Source: Acetobacteraceae bacterium
GTDB taxonomy: Bacteria > Pseudomonadota > Alphaproteobacteria > Acetobacterales > Acetobacteraceae
Direction of reading: 5' to 3'
Length of the DNA stretch: 64,000 bases
Assembly (NCBI GenBank): GCA_031291725.1
Contig: JARLIM010000035.1
Span: 102,711 to 166,710, forward strand
Positions 56,120 through 64,000 of the stretch are shown piece after piece (positions within the stretch are counted from its first letter, which is position 1; each line of letters starts with the position of its first letter). Under the pieces are notes generated by a model. It did no database searches. It was given only the letters and a program-made list of their open reading frames with translations, and was not told the origin of the DNA. Both the position numbers and the translations under genes were made by a program.

Positions 56120-56719
56120 ATGCGCAAGCTGAAGCTTACCGCATTCGCCGCGATTTTCTGCGTTTGCGCTGCCCAATCTCAGGCACAGGCCTCGACCTCG
56201 CTGAGCGTCGCCAGCAACTACGTCGTGGCCGATACGCGATATGAGGTCGTCACCCAGGACGGCGGCGACGTGTTGGTGACCCAAACCGCCGGCATATTCG
56301 GTGCCTATATCGTCGCATTTGCCGACGCCGCTTCGATTGCCGGCACGCTGACCTTCACCATCACCTATTCCGCCGCCGACGCCGCTGCCTCGGTGTACAC
56401 CTACGCGCCAGCTTACCAAGATTATAATTTTGGCTCCGTCAGCGCCGGCTTCTCCGAAACTGAAACTGTGGACCTTTCCGGCCTTGTGCCTGGAAACTCT
56501 TTCTCAATTTTCCCAGACTACGCGTTCCAGGGTACTATTTTGATCACCAGCACGGCGCCAGCATCGGTTCCTGAGCCGATCACGCTGTCGCTCTTCGGCG
56601 CGGGCCTGTTCGGCCTTGGAATGGCTCGCCGCCGCACAGCCCGTCCCGCCGCCAGTCATGACGCGCGCAGCGCAGCCATCCACCGCGATGCAGCCAAGCC
56701 GCACTGCGTGCCACAATGA
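56120..56719 (+). CDS. PEP-CTERM sorting-domain protein with repeat-derived C-terminal extension
   Basis: Encodes 199 aa. Signal peptide MRKLKLTAFAAIFCVCAAQS, then a Ser/Thr/Ala-rich beta domain of about 120 residues, then the PEP-CTERM anchor: VPEP at 150-153, hydrophobic helix and ARRR ending at 172. Exosortase normally cuts after VPEP; no exosortase is in the window. Normal proteins end at the basic cluster, but here 27 more residues follow, encoded by a dispersed repeat (56655-56697). AAGGA lies eight bases before the chosen ATG. The in-frame extension upstream lies in AT-rich DNA. Confidence 0.85.
   Translation: MRKLKLTAFAAIFCVCAAQSQAQASTSLSVASNYVVADTRYEVVTQDGGDVLVTQTAGIFGAYIVAFADAASIAGTLTFTITYSAADAAASVYTYAPAYQDYNFGSVSAGFSETETVDLSGLVPGNSFSIFPDYAFQGTILITSTAPASVPEPITLSLFGAGLFGLGMARRRTARPAASHDARSAAIHRDAAKPHCVPQ
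56655..56697. repeat. Dispersed repeat family 2, copy A
   Basis: Begins GTCATGACGCGCGCAGCGC and continues through CAGCCATCCACCGCGATGC to AGCCAA. Copy C at 63866-63910 matches it almost base for base. It lies inside the 3-prime end of the PEP-CTERM gene. Confidence 0.7.
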
Positions 56720-56768
56720 CGGTTTGGGGTGGGCAGGGCCGCACACCCCTCACCCGTCACCCCCACCC

Positions 56769-56790
56769 GTCATGGCGCGCGCAGCAGCCC
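56769..56790. repeat. Dispersed repeat family 2, copy B (partial)
   Basis: GTCATGGCGCGCGCAGCAG matches the first part of copies A and C. The end is diverged. It sits between the PEP-CTERM gene and the ThDP enzyme gene, abutting the latter's stop codon. Confidence 0.6.
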
Positions 56791-56791
56791 A

Positions 56792-58564
56792 TCACCGCCC
56801 TTTGCGCTTCTTCCCCTCTTTGCGCGCCACCGCCGGAGCCGCCACCGCCACCGGATGCTTCGGAGCCCCCGGATTGGCCGCCCCCGCCGCCCGCAATTGC
56901 GCAATCGTCGCGCGTGAGGTGATCTGCTCCGGGTTCTGTCGCAACTCGATCACGCTCGGCTTGCCGCTCTTGGCCGCCCTGCGGAACGCCGGCAGGAATT
57001 CCTCCGTGCTGTTGACCACCTCGCCATGCCCGCCAAAGCTCTCAATGAACTTGGCGAAATCCGGGTTGGTCAGCGACGTGCCGGACACGCGGCCGGGGAA
57101 GCTGCGTTCCTGATACATGCGGATCGTGCCGTACATCGAGTTGTTGAACACGATCACAATCGGGTCCACCGCATGATGGAAGGCCGTTGCCAATTCCTGG
57201 CCGGTCATCAGAAAACCGCCATCGCCGACAAACGCCACCACCTGACGCTCCGGATGCGCAATTTTCAGCCCAATCGCCGCCGGCACGCCATAGCCCATCG
57301 CGCCATTGGTCGGGCCGAAATAGCGCTGATCGTTCTGCAAATTCAGAAAACGCTGCGGCCATGTGGCGAAATTGCCGGCGTCGCAGGTCAGCAGCGCGTC
57401 CGGCTCCAGCACCTCTTCCAAATCGCGCATCACCTGCGCCACGTTCAGCGGGCCGTCATAGTTCGGCACCTCGCAGCCCTTCAGGCGCAGCGCGCGCAGC
57501 TCCTGCGTCCAATCCGCCCAATCGCATTTGCCCGGCTTCACCTTCGCCGCCGCCGCCGCAAAGGCGTTCAAATCCGAGGCAATGCCCAATGCCGGGCGGA
57601 AGACGCGGCCAATTTCCGAGGCTTCCGGATAGACATGCACAATCGGCGTGGCACCGGCGAAATCGAACAGCGTGTAGCCCTGGCTCACCGCCTCGCCCAG
57701 TCGCGTGCCCAGCGCCAGGATCAGATCCGATTCCTTGGCCTTGGCAATCAACGCCGGATCAGACCCCACGCCGATATCGCCGACGAAATTCTCGGCCTGC
57801 CCGTCATAGAAAGACTGCCGCCGGAAGCTGACCGCCGTTGGAATGTTGTGCGCGCGCAGAAACTTGCCAATCGCCGCCCGTCCCGCATCGCTCCAGCCAC
57901 CGCCGACAATGGCCAGCGGCTTGGAGGCCTTCTTGAGCAGCTTCGCCATCTCCTCCATCGCCGCCGGGTCGGGATGCGGGCGAGAGACATAAGCGGGGGC
58001 GATGTCGGGCACCGTCACGATATGCTTCTGCATCTCCTCCGACAGCGCGATCACCACCGGGCCGGGGCGGCCGGAGGTTGCCACGTCCACCGCATGGGCG
58101 ACGAGCTCGGGAATCCGCGATGCGTCATCGATCTGCGTCACCCATTTGGCCAAAGGCGCGAACATCTTGCGGTAATCAACTTCCTGGAAGCTCTCGCGAT
58201 CCGTCTCGTTGAACGGAATCTGCCCCACGAACAGCAGCAGCGGCGTGCTGTCCTGCTGGGCGATGTGCACGCCGATCGAGGCATGGCACGCGCCAGGGCC
58301 ACGGGTGACGAAGGCTGCCGCCGGCCGGCCATGCAGCTTGCCATAGGCTTCGGCCATATTCACCGCCCCCGCCTCAAACCGGCAGGTGACGAGATGCAGT
58401 GAGTTGCGCACCGCATACAGACCGTCGAGCACATCCAGATAGGATTCGCCCGGCACCGCGAAGACATGATCAATTCCCTGCGCCACCAGCGCATCGGCCA
58501 GCACCCGCCCGCCGGAGCGCGACTCGACACTGGATTTCGGCTTGTTGGCGCGCTTGCTGGCCAT
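56792..58564 (-). CDS. Thiamine-diphosphate-dependent enzyme, acetolactate synthase-like
   Basis: Encodes 590 aa. The catalytic glutamate Glu64 is in CRFEAGAVNMAEAYG, a central FAD/NAD-like domain follows, and the C-terminal ThDP-binding motif GDGGFLMTGQELATAFHH runs to FNNSMYGTIRMYQE. It belongs to the acetolactate synthase / glyoxylate carboligase / benzoylformate decarboxylase superfamily. No small regulatory subunit lies next to it, which argues against biosynthetic IlvB. The last 35 residues are Ala/Lys-rich. Reaction unknown. Confidence 0.85.
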   Translation of the reverse strand: MASKRANKPKSSVESRSGGRVLADALVAQGIDHVFAVPGESYLDVLDGLYAVRNSLHLVTCRFEAGAVNMAEAYGKLHGRPAAAFVTRGPGACHASIGVHIAQQDSTPLLLFVGQIPFNETDRESFQEVDYRKMFAPLAKWVTQIDDASRIPELVAHAVDVATSGRPGPVVIALSEEMQKHIVTVPDIAPAYVSRPHPDPAAMEEMAKLLKKASKPLAIVGGGWSDAGRAAIGKFLRAHNIPTAVSFRRQSFYDGQAENFVGDIGVGSDPALIAKAKESDLILALGTRLGEAVSQGYTLFDFAGATPIVHVYPEASEIGRVFRPALGIASDLNAFAAAAAKVKPGKCDWADWTQELRALRLKGCEVPNYDGPLNVAQVMRDLEEVLEPDALLTCDAGNFATWPQRFLNLQNDQRYFGPTNGAMGYGVPAAIGLKIAHPERQVVAFVGDGGFLMTGQELATAFHHAVDPIVIVFNNSMYGTIRMYQERSFPGRVSGTSLTNPDFAKFIESFGGHGEVVNSTEEFLPAFRRAAKSGKPSVIELRQNPEQITSRATIAQLRAAGAANPGAPKHPVAVAAPAVARKEGKKRKGR

Positions 58565-58682
58565 GTCGGCAATTCCCCCGTTGAGATCGCAAACATGCTA
58601 CCCCGATGCCCAGCCCACGCAACGGTTTGTGGCGCGCCTGTGGTTCGTGGCAGAGTTCCGCCAAACGATGGAGTGCCGAGCG

Positions 58683-58931
58683 ATGCGAGCGATCTTTGTG
58701 CAGATCAAATGTCAGATGGGCCAGGCCTACAAAGTGGCCAGCCTCGCACAGGATGAGATCGAGGAATTGTCGGAGCTGTATTCCACCTCCGGCCAATACG
58801 ATCTCCTGGCGAAATTCTACCTCTCCGCCGATCAGGACACCGGCCTGTTCGTCACCGAGCGCGTGCAGACGCTGCCGGGCGTGGCCGACACCTACACGCT
58901 GATCGCATTTAATGCGTTTGTCGGGGGATGA
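58683..58931 (+). CDS. Stand-alone AsnC/Lrp-type ligand-binding (RAM) domain protein
   Basis: Encodes 82 aa. MRAIFVQIKCQMGQAYKVASLAQD begins a beta-alpha-beta fold, with EELSELYSTSGQYDLLAKFYL and DTGLFVTERVQTLPGVADTYTLIAF, the order of an AsnC_trans_reg ligand domain. The DNA-binding helix-turn-helix of Lrp is absent. Stand-alone RAM domains bind amino acids or related effectors. The ATG at 58683 has GGAG nine bases upstream. It is divergent from the ThDP enzyme gene. Confidence 0.8.
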   Translation: MRAIFVQIKCQMGQAYKVASLAQDEIEELSELYSTSGQYDLLAKFYLSADQDTGLFVTERVQTLPGVADTYTLIAFNAFVGG

Positions 58932-58986
58932 TTGGATTTCGCGCCAAAATTGAACTAAGTTGAATGAACCCAGTCAGGTGGCCCTC

Positions 58987-59130
58987 ATGCAGACCGTCAA
59001 CATCGACGAAGCCAACCGGATACCATGACATCGGCATCACCAGCGCCCACACCGCAGCCGTGGCTGATTTGCCGCCGGTGCACAAAGACCCGTTCGACCG
59101 ATGACTGATCGCACAGGCCAAGCCTGAGGG
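58987..59130 (+). pseudogene. Decayed toxin-antitoxin remnant (Phd-like start joined to VapC/PIN tail)
   Basis: An ORF opens with MQTVNIDEAN, the first residues of Phd/YefM-family antitoxins, but stops after 13 codons. In another frame the following bases read ITSAHTAAVADLPPVHKDPFDR, then a stop, then LIAQAKPEG. This is the C-terminal end of PIN-domain VapC toxins (family pattern: LPPxHxDPFDRxLIAQAxxEGL). So most of the antitoxin and the toxin's front have been deleted, and the tail is further broken by a stop or one-base frameshift. No function is expected. Confidence 0.75.
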
Positions 59131-59141
59131 CCTGACACGGC

Positions 59142-59747
59142 CTATTTCGCAAACCGCGCCGCCACCCGCTCATACCAGCCCGGAATCCACGCCAGCCCGG
59201 TATCGAATGGCTGGCCGATCTTGGTGCCGAATTCCAGGAAGGCGAACAGGAAGATATCGGCCAGCGTGAAGCGATCGCCGCAGATCCAGCTTCGCCCCGT
59301 CATCTGCGCATCCAGCCACGCCGTCTTTTCGCGTGCGATGGTCTTCAGCCCGTCCGACGCCTCAGGAATGCAGCGCAGACGGCTTTGGAACAGCGCCAGA
59401 CCCTCGCCGAAGCGATAGCCGTTGGTCAGCGGCTCGGCGATGGTCAGATCGATCCGCCGCGTCCACATCCGCGTCTCGGCACGCTCCAGCGCCGTGCTGC
59501 CGATCAGCGACGCGCCGGGGGTGACCTCGTCCAGATATTCACAGATCGCCGTCACCTCGGCGATCACCGTGCCGTCATCCAGCGCCAAAGCGGGCAGCGT
59601 GCCGGTTGGGTTGATGCGCATAAACGCCTCGCCCCGGTTCTCGCCGCCGCGCAGATCAACCTTGACGATCTCCGGCTGAATGCCGCGCGCGGCCATGAAC
59701 AGCGAGACCACGCGCGGATTGGGGCCAATCGACGTATAATATTTCAT
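59142..59747 (-). CDS. Glutathione S-transferase family protein
   Basis: Encodes 201 aa. N-terminal thioredoxin-fold domain: [22 protein letters not shown], then [15 protein letters not shown] with the cis-proline and [11 protein letters not shown]. The C-terminal helical domain has the N-capping box [20 protein letters not shown]. It conjugates or reduces electrophiles with glutathione. The chosen ATG has GGGAGAGAC upstream; the longer in-frame start is not preceded by a ribosome site. It is 13 bases downstream of the minus-strand GGT gene, so co-transcribed. Confidence 0.88.
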   Translation of the reverse strand: MKYYTSIGPNPRVVSLFMAARGIQPEIVKVDLRGGENRGEAFMRINPTGTLPALALDDGTVIAEVTAICEYLDEVTPGASLIGSTALERAETRMWTRRIDLTIAEPLTNGYRFGEGLALFQSRLRCIPEASDGLKTIAREKTAWLDAQMTGRSWICGDRFTLADIFLFAFLEFGTKIGQPFDTGLAWIPGWYERVAARFAK

Positions 59748-59760
59748 GGGTGTCTCTCCC

Positions 59761-61347
59761 TCAGTACCCCAGCGCCAAGCCGTCCTTGCGTGGGTCGGAA
59801 CCACCGATCAGCACGCCGCGCGCATGGTCGATATAGATCGCCTGCCCACCGCCATGCGGCTTTTCGATCATGTCCATCTCATGCCCCATCGCCGCCAGGG
59901 CTGCGCGGATATCGGGCGGAATGCCGCGCTCGCTCTGCACTTTTCCAAGGCGCGGGAAGATGCGGGCCAGATCGATGGCTTCCTGCACATCCAGCCCGTA
60001 ATCGAGCATGTTCGACAGCAGCAGGCTCTGCCCCATCGGCTGGAAATGCCCGCCCATCACGCCATACGGCATCACCGGGCGGCCATCCTTGGTCAGCATG
60101 CCGGGAATGATGGTGTGCATCGGGCGCTTGCGCGGGGCGATGCAATTCGGATGGCCACGCTCCAGCCGGAACGAGAAGCCGCGATTGTGCAAAAACACCC
60201 CCGCTTTCGACGCCCGGATGCCGGAGCCGAAACTCTCGAAGATCGAGTTGATGAAGCTGCACGCATTGCCGTCACGATCGACCACCGACAGATAGACCGT
60301 ATCCTTATGCGGCGGCAGCAGCGTCTCGCCCGCCAGCGGCATCACCGGCATCGCCGCATCGTCGCGGATCAGGGCGCGCAGGCCGCTCAGATAATCCTCC
60401 CCGGTCAGCCGCCCCACCGGCACCTCCACCTGCGCCGGATCGGCCAGGAAGGCGTCACGGTCGCGATAGGCAAGGCGGGCCGCCTCGATATGGCGATGCA
60501 GACGCAGCGCGCTCAGCGGGCCTTCGGGGGCCGGATCGAAACCGCGCAGGATGCCGAGCAGCATCAGCGTCACCATGCCGGAGCCATTTGGCGGGCATTG
60601 CCACACATCATGGTCGCGATATCTGGTGGTGATCGGCGTGACGAACTCCGCCCCCGTCCGACCCTCGGCGAAATCCTCCTCGGTGTGCAGGCCGCCGCGC
60701 GCACGCAGCGTTGCCACCATGTCAGCCGCCACCTCGCCCTCGTAGAACGCCCGGCTGCCATGTTTGGCGATCTTTTTCAGCGTCTCGGCCAGTTCCGGCT
60801 GCCGCAGCATGTCGCCCGGCTTCGGCACCGGCCAGAAATCCCCCGCCCCACCGGCCGCAAGCTTGCCCTCGCACTCCGCCCAGTCGAATGCCACGCGCGG
60901 GGTGACGGGGTGGCCATGTTCAGCGAACCCGATGGCCGGGCGCAGCAATTCGTCCAGCCCCTTGGTGCCATGCGCCGCCAGCAGCGTCTCCCAGGCCGAC
61001 ACCGCGCCGGGAATGGTGACGCTATGCGGCGACAGCGGGGTGAGCGCCGTCATGCCCTGCGCTTCATACCAATCGATCGAGGCCGCCGCCGGAGCGCGGC
61101 CCGAGCCGTTCATCGCGATCACGCCGCCCTTGGCCGGGGCATACAGACAGAAGCAATCGCCCGCGATCCCCGTCGATTGCGGCTCGATCACCGCCAGCAC
61201 GGCAGCGGCGGCGATGGCGGCATCCAGCGCATTGCCGCCTTGGCGCAGCACATCGACAGCCACCAGCGTCGCCGCCGGCATCGAGGTTGCCGCCATGCCG
61301 TTATTGGCGAAAACCGGGCTGCGTCCCGGCTGATGAAAATCGCGCAT
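59761..61347 (-). CDS. Gamma-glutamyltransferase family protein
   Basis: Encodes 528 aa of the Ntn-hydrolase superfamily. The nucleophile is the threonine of [18 protein letters not shown], where autoproteolysis would split the chain into large and small subunits. [21 protein letters not shown] near the start and [19 protein letters not shown] follow the family pattern. No clear signal peptide is present, unlike periplasmic Ggt, so it may be a cytosolic hydrolase. Neighbouring GST suggests glutathione or glutathione-conjugate breakdown; inference. Confidence 0.87.
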   Translation of the reverse strand: MRDFHQPGRSPVFANNGMAATSMPAATLVAVDVLRQGGNALDAAIAAAAVLAVIEPQSTGIAGDCFCLYAPAKGGVIAMNGSGRAPAAASIDWYEAQGMTALTPLSPHSVTIPGAVSAWETLLAAHGTKGLDELLRPAIGFAEHGHPVTPRVAFDWAECEGKLAAGGAGDFWPVPKPGDMLRQPELAETLKKIAKHGSRAFYEGEVAADMVATLRARGGLHTEEDFAEGRTGAEFVTPITTRYRDHDVWQCPPNGSGMVTLMLLGILRGFDPAPEGPLSALRLHRHIEAARLAYRDRDAFLADPAQVEVPVGRLTGEDYLSGLRALIRDDAAMPVMPLAGETLLPPHKDTVYLSVVDRDGNACSFINSIFESFGSGIRASKAGVFLHNRGFSFRLERGHPNCIAPRKRPMHTIIPGMLTKDGRPVMPYGVMGGHFQPMGQSLLLSNMLDYGLDVQEAIDLARIFPRLGKVQSERGIPPDIRAALAAMGHEMDMIEKPHGGGQAIYIDHARGVLIGGSDPRKDGLALGY

Positions 61348-61447
61348 CGTTCCCCCTCGGCGTGTTCTGGCGACGCTGGCATGCACGCCCTTGCTTGGCA
61401 ATCCGGGCAGATGTGGCAAACATGCGCCCAGGCAAGGACACCCGCGC

Positions 61448-61780
61448 ATGGCCACCATCGACGATTTCGAACTGCTGGATATCCGCGTCGGCACCATCAT
61501 TGGCGCCGCCCCTTTCCCGCAGGCACGCAAACCGGCCTTCAAGCTGGACATCGATTTCGGCGGCGAGATCGGCGTCAAACGCTCCTCCGCGCAGATCACC
61601 CAGCTTTACACGCCCGAGGGGCTGGTGGGGCGACAGGTGATGGCGGTGGTGAATTTTCCGCCCCGGCAAATCGGCCCCTTCATCAGCGAAGTGCTCACGC
61701 TGGGTGTTCCGGACGACTCGGGGAACGTGGTTTTGCTGCATCCTGGGCGCAATGTTCCCAATGGCGGGAGACTCTTCTGA
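61448..61780 (+). CDS. csaA: CsaA-type tRNA-binding (export-related chaperone) protein
   Basis: Encodes 110 aa, the usual family length, made of one OB-fold tRNA-binding domain: [66 protein letters not shown] and [10 protein letters not shown] (only the cores quoted). CsaA binds tRNA and, in Bacillus, preproteins. The stop shares a base with the gpt start. Confidence 0.9.
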   Translation: MATIDDFELLDIRVGTIIGAAPFPQARKPAFKLDIDFGGEIGVKRSSAQITQLYTPEGLVGRQVMAVVNFPPRQIGPFISEVLTLGVPDDSGNVVLLHPGRNVPNGGRLF

Positions 61781-62259
61781 TGGCGACGCATTATTTCACC
61801 GTAACCTGGGACCAACTGCATCGCGACGCCAAGGCGCTCGCCTGGCGGCTGATGGAGGGCGGGCCCTATAAAGGCATCATCGCCATCACCCGTGGCGGCA
61901 TGATCCCGGCGGCGATCATCGCGCGCGAGTTGGAACTGCGCCTTGTCGATACAATCTCCGTCGTCACCTATGACGAGGAAGACATGGGCGAGCCGCACGT
62001 GGCCAAACCGGCAACCGTGTCTGCCGATGGCGAGGGCTTCCTGATCATCGACGATCTGGTCGATACCGGCAGCACGGCCAAAGTGGTGCGCGGCCTGCTG
62101 CCGAAAGCGCATTTCGCCACACTCTACGCCAAACCCGCCGGCAAGCCGCTGGTGGACAGCTTCGTCACCGAAGTCTCGCAAAGCACCTGGATTCTGTTCC
62201 CCTGGGACACCGAACCACAATTCGTCGCCCCACTCGGCAAACGCCGCAACGACGCCTAA
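61780..62259 (+). CDS. gpt: Xanthine-guanine phosphoribosyltransferase
   Basis: Encodes 159 aa (E. coli Gpt 152). It salvages guanine, xanthine and hypoxanthine to nucleotides using PRPP. The PRPP-binding loop is [15 protein letters not shown], the N-terminal [15 protein letters not shown] fits the family, and the C-terminal [11 protein letters not shown] contains the base-specific residues. It is TGATG-coupled to csaA. A reading frame extending far upstream through csaA and beyond is a shadow. Confidence 0.92.
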   Translation: MATHYFTVTWDQLHRDAKALAWRLMEGGPYKGIIAITRGGMIPAAIIARELELRLVDTISVVTYDEEDMGEPHVAKPATVSADGEGFLIIDDLVDTGSTAKVVRGLLPKAHFATLYAKPAGKPLVDSFVTEVSQSTWILFPWDTEPQFVAPLGKRRNDA

Positions 62260-62390
62260 GTTGCAGTGCAGCATTCAACTCCGGTTGAAGACACATTTTG
62301 TTAATCAATTTCTGCGAGGATTGCGCTAGTATGATCCGGCGGGGGCGTTTGCGCGCCCTTTCGCCACGAAGGACCAAGGGAATTCACCCC

Positions 62391-62933
62391 ATGCGTGCAC
62401 ATTTATACGTTTCACTCGCATCGGTATTTCTGGTTGCGGGGTATCTCGCGTCACCGGCGGTGGCCTTGTGGAGCTTGGTTTCGGCGATGAACTCCGGCGA
62501 TGTGGCGGCTTTGCGGCGTGGCGTGGATTGGGCGTCCGTGCGCGCAGGCATGAAGCAGGACGTCAGCGATGGCATCATCGCCGCCTTCGGTGGCCCGTCC
62601 AGCGCCACGCAACTTGCAGCCAACGTCTTGCCGCCCTTCGGGGCCTCCTTCGTCAGCAGCATCGCGGGCAATGCCATCGATCATGACGTCACGGCAGAAA
62701 ACGTGGTCCACATGGCGCAACAATTGGGCCGTGGCGATCAATCTGATCCGCTCGTCACCCGCATCGCCCATGCCGGCTTCAATTCCCTCACCGATTTCAC
62801 CATCGCCCTGCGCGGTGACGATGCGGATGACGGGATGCTGAAGTTGCATCTGTCGCTGCAAGGCGGCCATTGGGTGCTCGATCGCGCCTGGATTCCGCAG
62901 GACATGGTGGAGTGGGTCTCGCAGCGGACGTAA
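62391..62933 (+). CDS. DUF2939 family exported or anchored protein
   Basis: Encodes 180 aa. An N-terminal hydrophobic segment (YVSLASVFLVAGYLASP) acts as signal or anchor. The following domain has the DUF2939 pattern of ALWSLVSAMNSGDVAALRRGVDWASVRAGMKQD, and RAWIPQDMVEW at the end (only the core quoted). Function unknown; likely periplasm-facing. Its stop lies seven bases from the convergent unknown gene. The 130 bases upstream include a TTCAAC/GTTGAA hairpin at 62274-62289. Confidence 0.7.
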   Translation: MRAHLYVSLASVFLVAGYLASPAVALWSLVSAMNSGDVAALRRGVDWASVRAGMKQDVSDGIIAAFGGPSSATQLAANVLPPFGASFVSSIAGNAIDHDVTAENVVHMAQQLGRGDQSDPLVTRIAHAGFNSLTDFTIALRGDDADDGMLKLHLSLQGGHWVLDRAWIPQDMVEWVSQRT

Positions 62934-62940
62934 CGCTTCC

Positions 62941-63783
62941 CTACCCCGCAGCCCCGTCACAATACGCGCCCAACACCGCCTCCCCCGGCAAATGCCGCAA
63001 CACCGCCTGACGCACCCGATCGCCGGGAATTTGTGGCACGCGCTTCACGCTGGCATGCAGGCCCGAGGCGATGGCGGCATTCATCGTGCTCACGTCCACG
63101 CTCTCGCCCTCCCACACCCGCGCCCGTGTGGCCACGATGCGATCTGAGGAGCCGAGCAGAATGGGCAGCAGCGTGGGGAAGATCACCTCCTCCAGCGGAT
63201 AGAGCGGCTCCGGCTGTGCAAGCGCATCGGGCGGGTAGAAACGATGCAGCAGGGCGAGCAATTCGTCGAAAAGCCGCATCGGCATGAACACGCCATCCGC
63301 CCGGCCAATGCGCATCTCGGCGCCCAGATGCGCCAACAACGCGGTAAGATACGGGTCGGCGGCGGCGTGGTTGGCCCAAAACCAGTGCGCATGCGGCGCA
63401 TAGGTCACGGCTGGCAGCCCGGCATCGGCCTGCTCGATCTCCATGTCCAACCCCGGCATGACGGCATACAGATAGGGTGAGGCCAGGCAGAGATGCGATG
63501 CCGCCATTCCCAGCCGCCGGGCCATCAATCGGTTGTGAATCAGCATCGGCAAGGCCGAGCCGAAGCGCGTGGGGATCGAGACCGGATTGATCACCAAACC
63601 GGGGGCGGAGGGCAACACACCGCATTCGGCGGCCTCGGCCAGCATCGCCGGCCGCGTGGTGGCGGAAAGATGGGCAAGCGTGGTCATCCGCCCGGACAGG
63701 GCCGATTGCCAGTTCAAATGAAAGCCGGTCAGGGCGGCCAGATGTTCATGAAACGAGGTGGCCAGCAGGATTCGGAATGTCAT
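62941..63783 (-). CDS. Hypothetical protein, 280 aa
   Basis: Not recognised. Mixed alpha/beta composition with no signal peptide and no certain membrane helix. Recognisable stretches are the opening MTFRILLATSFHEHLAALTGF, HNRLMARRLGMAASHLCLASPYLYAV, a Trp/His-rich part THAPHAHWFWANHAAADPY, and EEVIFPTLLPILLGSS. The opening and the short FxxPVxIPT element have a loose resemblance to core-2/I-branching or capsule-type glycosyltransferases, but no catalytic motif can be confirmed. Conserved-looking codon use and absence of stops support translation. Confidence 0.55.
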   Translation of the reverse strand: MTFRILLATSFHEHLAALTGFHLNWQSALSGRMTTLAHLSATTRPAMLAEAAECGVLPSAPGLVINPVSIPTRFGSALPMLIHNRLMARRLGMAASHLCLASPYLYAVMPGLDMEIEQADAGLPAVTYAPHAHWFWANHAAADPYLTALLAHLGAEMRIGRADGVFMPMRLFDELLALLHRFYPPDALAQPEPLYPLEEVIFPTLLPILLGSSDRIVATRARVWEGESVDVSTMNAAIASGLHASVKRVPQIPGDRVRQAVLRHLPGEAVLGAYCDGAAG

Positions 63784-63865
63784 CGACCCTCTCGCCTCAA
63801 AGCCTGCCCCATCTTGGCCAGCCCACCCGGCACCGACAATCCGGGGAACCCCTTATCCCCACCCC

Positions 63866-63910
63866 GTCATGGCGCGCGCGCAGCGCAGCCATCCATCGCG
63901 ATGCAGCCAA
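63866..63910. repeat. Dispersed repeat family 2, copy C
   Basis: GTCATGGCGCGCGCGCAGCG followed by CAGCCATCCATCGCGATGC and AGCCAA. It matches copy A with small differences (one extra GC unit, one C-to-T change). It lies in the non-coding end of the window, directly before a family 1 repeat. Confidence 0.7.
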
Positions 63911-63923
63911 CCCACACCACATC

Positions 63924-64000
63924 CGTCATTGCGAGGAGCGCAGCGACGAAGCAACCCATCGGCATGCCGTCTCGGGTTTCGATGGGTTGCTTCGCCGCCA
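63924..64000. repeat. Dispersed palindromic repeat (family 1), cut by the window edge
   Basis: CGTCATTGCGAGGAGCGCAG opens the element as at 50376. Inside, GAAGCAACCCATCG pairs with CGATGGGTTGCTTCG (63977-63992), a hairpin around GGCATGCCGTCTC. The right arm is missing because the window ends. Confidence 0.75.

Noticed and set aside
59746..62259. An 837-codon plus-strand open frame running antisense to the GGT gene and into gpt
   Set aside because: Only its last 160 codons (gpt) have family motifs; the rest is the high-GC antisense shadow of the GGT gene, His/Arg/Gln-rich and without domain signatures.
1..64000. CRISPR array, prophage or biosynthetic gene cluster
   Set aside because: No regularly spaced direct repeats, no phage structural or integrase genes and no multi-gene natural-product enzymes were seen.

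Overview
The window is GC-rich, densely packed chromosomal DNA of an alphaproteobacterium. The pointers are a dcw (division/cell wall) cluster running rnpB-mraZ-rsmH-...-ftsZ-lpxC, a long-linker FtsZ, a dimeric-type NADP isocitrate dehydrogenase, intracellular PHB depolymerase and a pst-phoU-phoB operon. A Rhodospirillales/Acetobacteraceae-like organism is my best guess; the species cannot be named from the sequence alone.

Layout. 1-3.7 kb: assimilatory sulfate reduction (end of cysH, cysD, a cysN fused to a DUF2061 membrane domain, and a convergent TauE/SafE permease). 3.9-6.8 kb: PHB depolymerase and an acyl-CoA ligase. 6.9-12.2 kb (minus strand): pstSCAB-phoU-phoB behind a three-repeat Pho box. 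12.3-16.4 kb: cysI, a 42-codon ORF with its own promoter and palindrome, a cysteine-free Rrf2 regulator, cysK and a metallo-hydrolase. 16.5-19.0 kb: tRNA-Val(GAC), an N-formylglutamate amidohydrolase family gene, a candidate anti-Shine-Dalgarno small RNA, a lytic transglycosylase and RNase P RNA.

19.2-39.4 kb is the complete dcw cluster: mraZ, rsmH, ftsL, ftsI, murE, murF, mraY, murD, ftsW, murG, murC, murB, ddl, ftsQ, ftsA, ftsZ, lpxC. All fourteen junctions from mraZ to ftsA overlap. The promoter carries four TGGGN repeats at 10-bp period, the expected MraZ operator. FtsL and FtsI both have long Pro/Ala-rich tails. Strong terminators close ftsZ, lpxC and the convergent icd.

39.5-54.9 kb: icd, a large hybrid histidine kinase, threonine aldolase, an EF-hand-like exported protein, a TetR regulator divergent from an EmrAB-type efflux pair with twin operators, and a branched-chain amino-acid type ABC importer whose two ATPases are fused into one polypeptide and which is translationally coupled to a beta-lactamase-fold serine hydrolase.

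54.9-64 kb is more accessory: an unrecognised 202-aa protein, a strikingly AT-rich 350-bp stretch, a PEP-CTERM protein whose tail is encoded by a dispersed repeat, a ThDP enzyme, a stand-alone AsnC ligand-binding domain, a decayed toxin-antitoxin pair, GST, gamma-glutamyltransferase, csaA, gpt, and two little-known proteins. Two families of dispersed palindromic repeats occur at 50.4, 56.7-56.8 and 63.9-64.0 kb. No CRISPR array, prophage or intact insertion sequence was seen. The most unusual items are the CysN-DUF2061 fusion, the candidate small RNA at 17.5 kb, the fused LivG-LivF with a degenerate first signature motif, and the repeat-extended PEP-CTERM protein.
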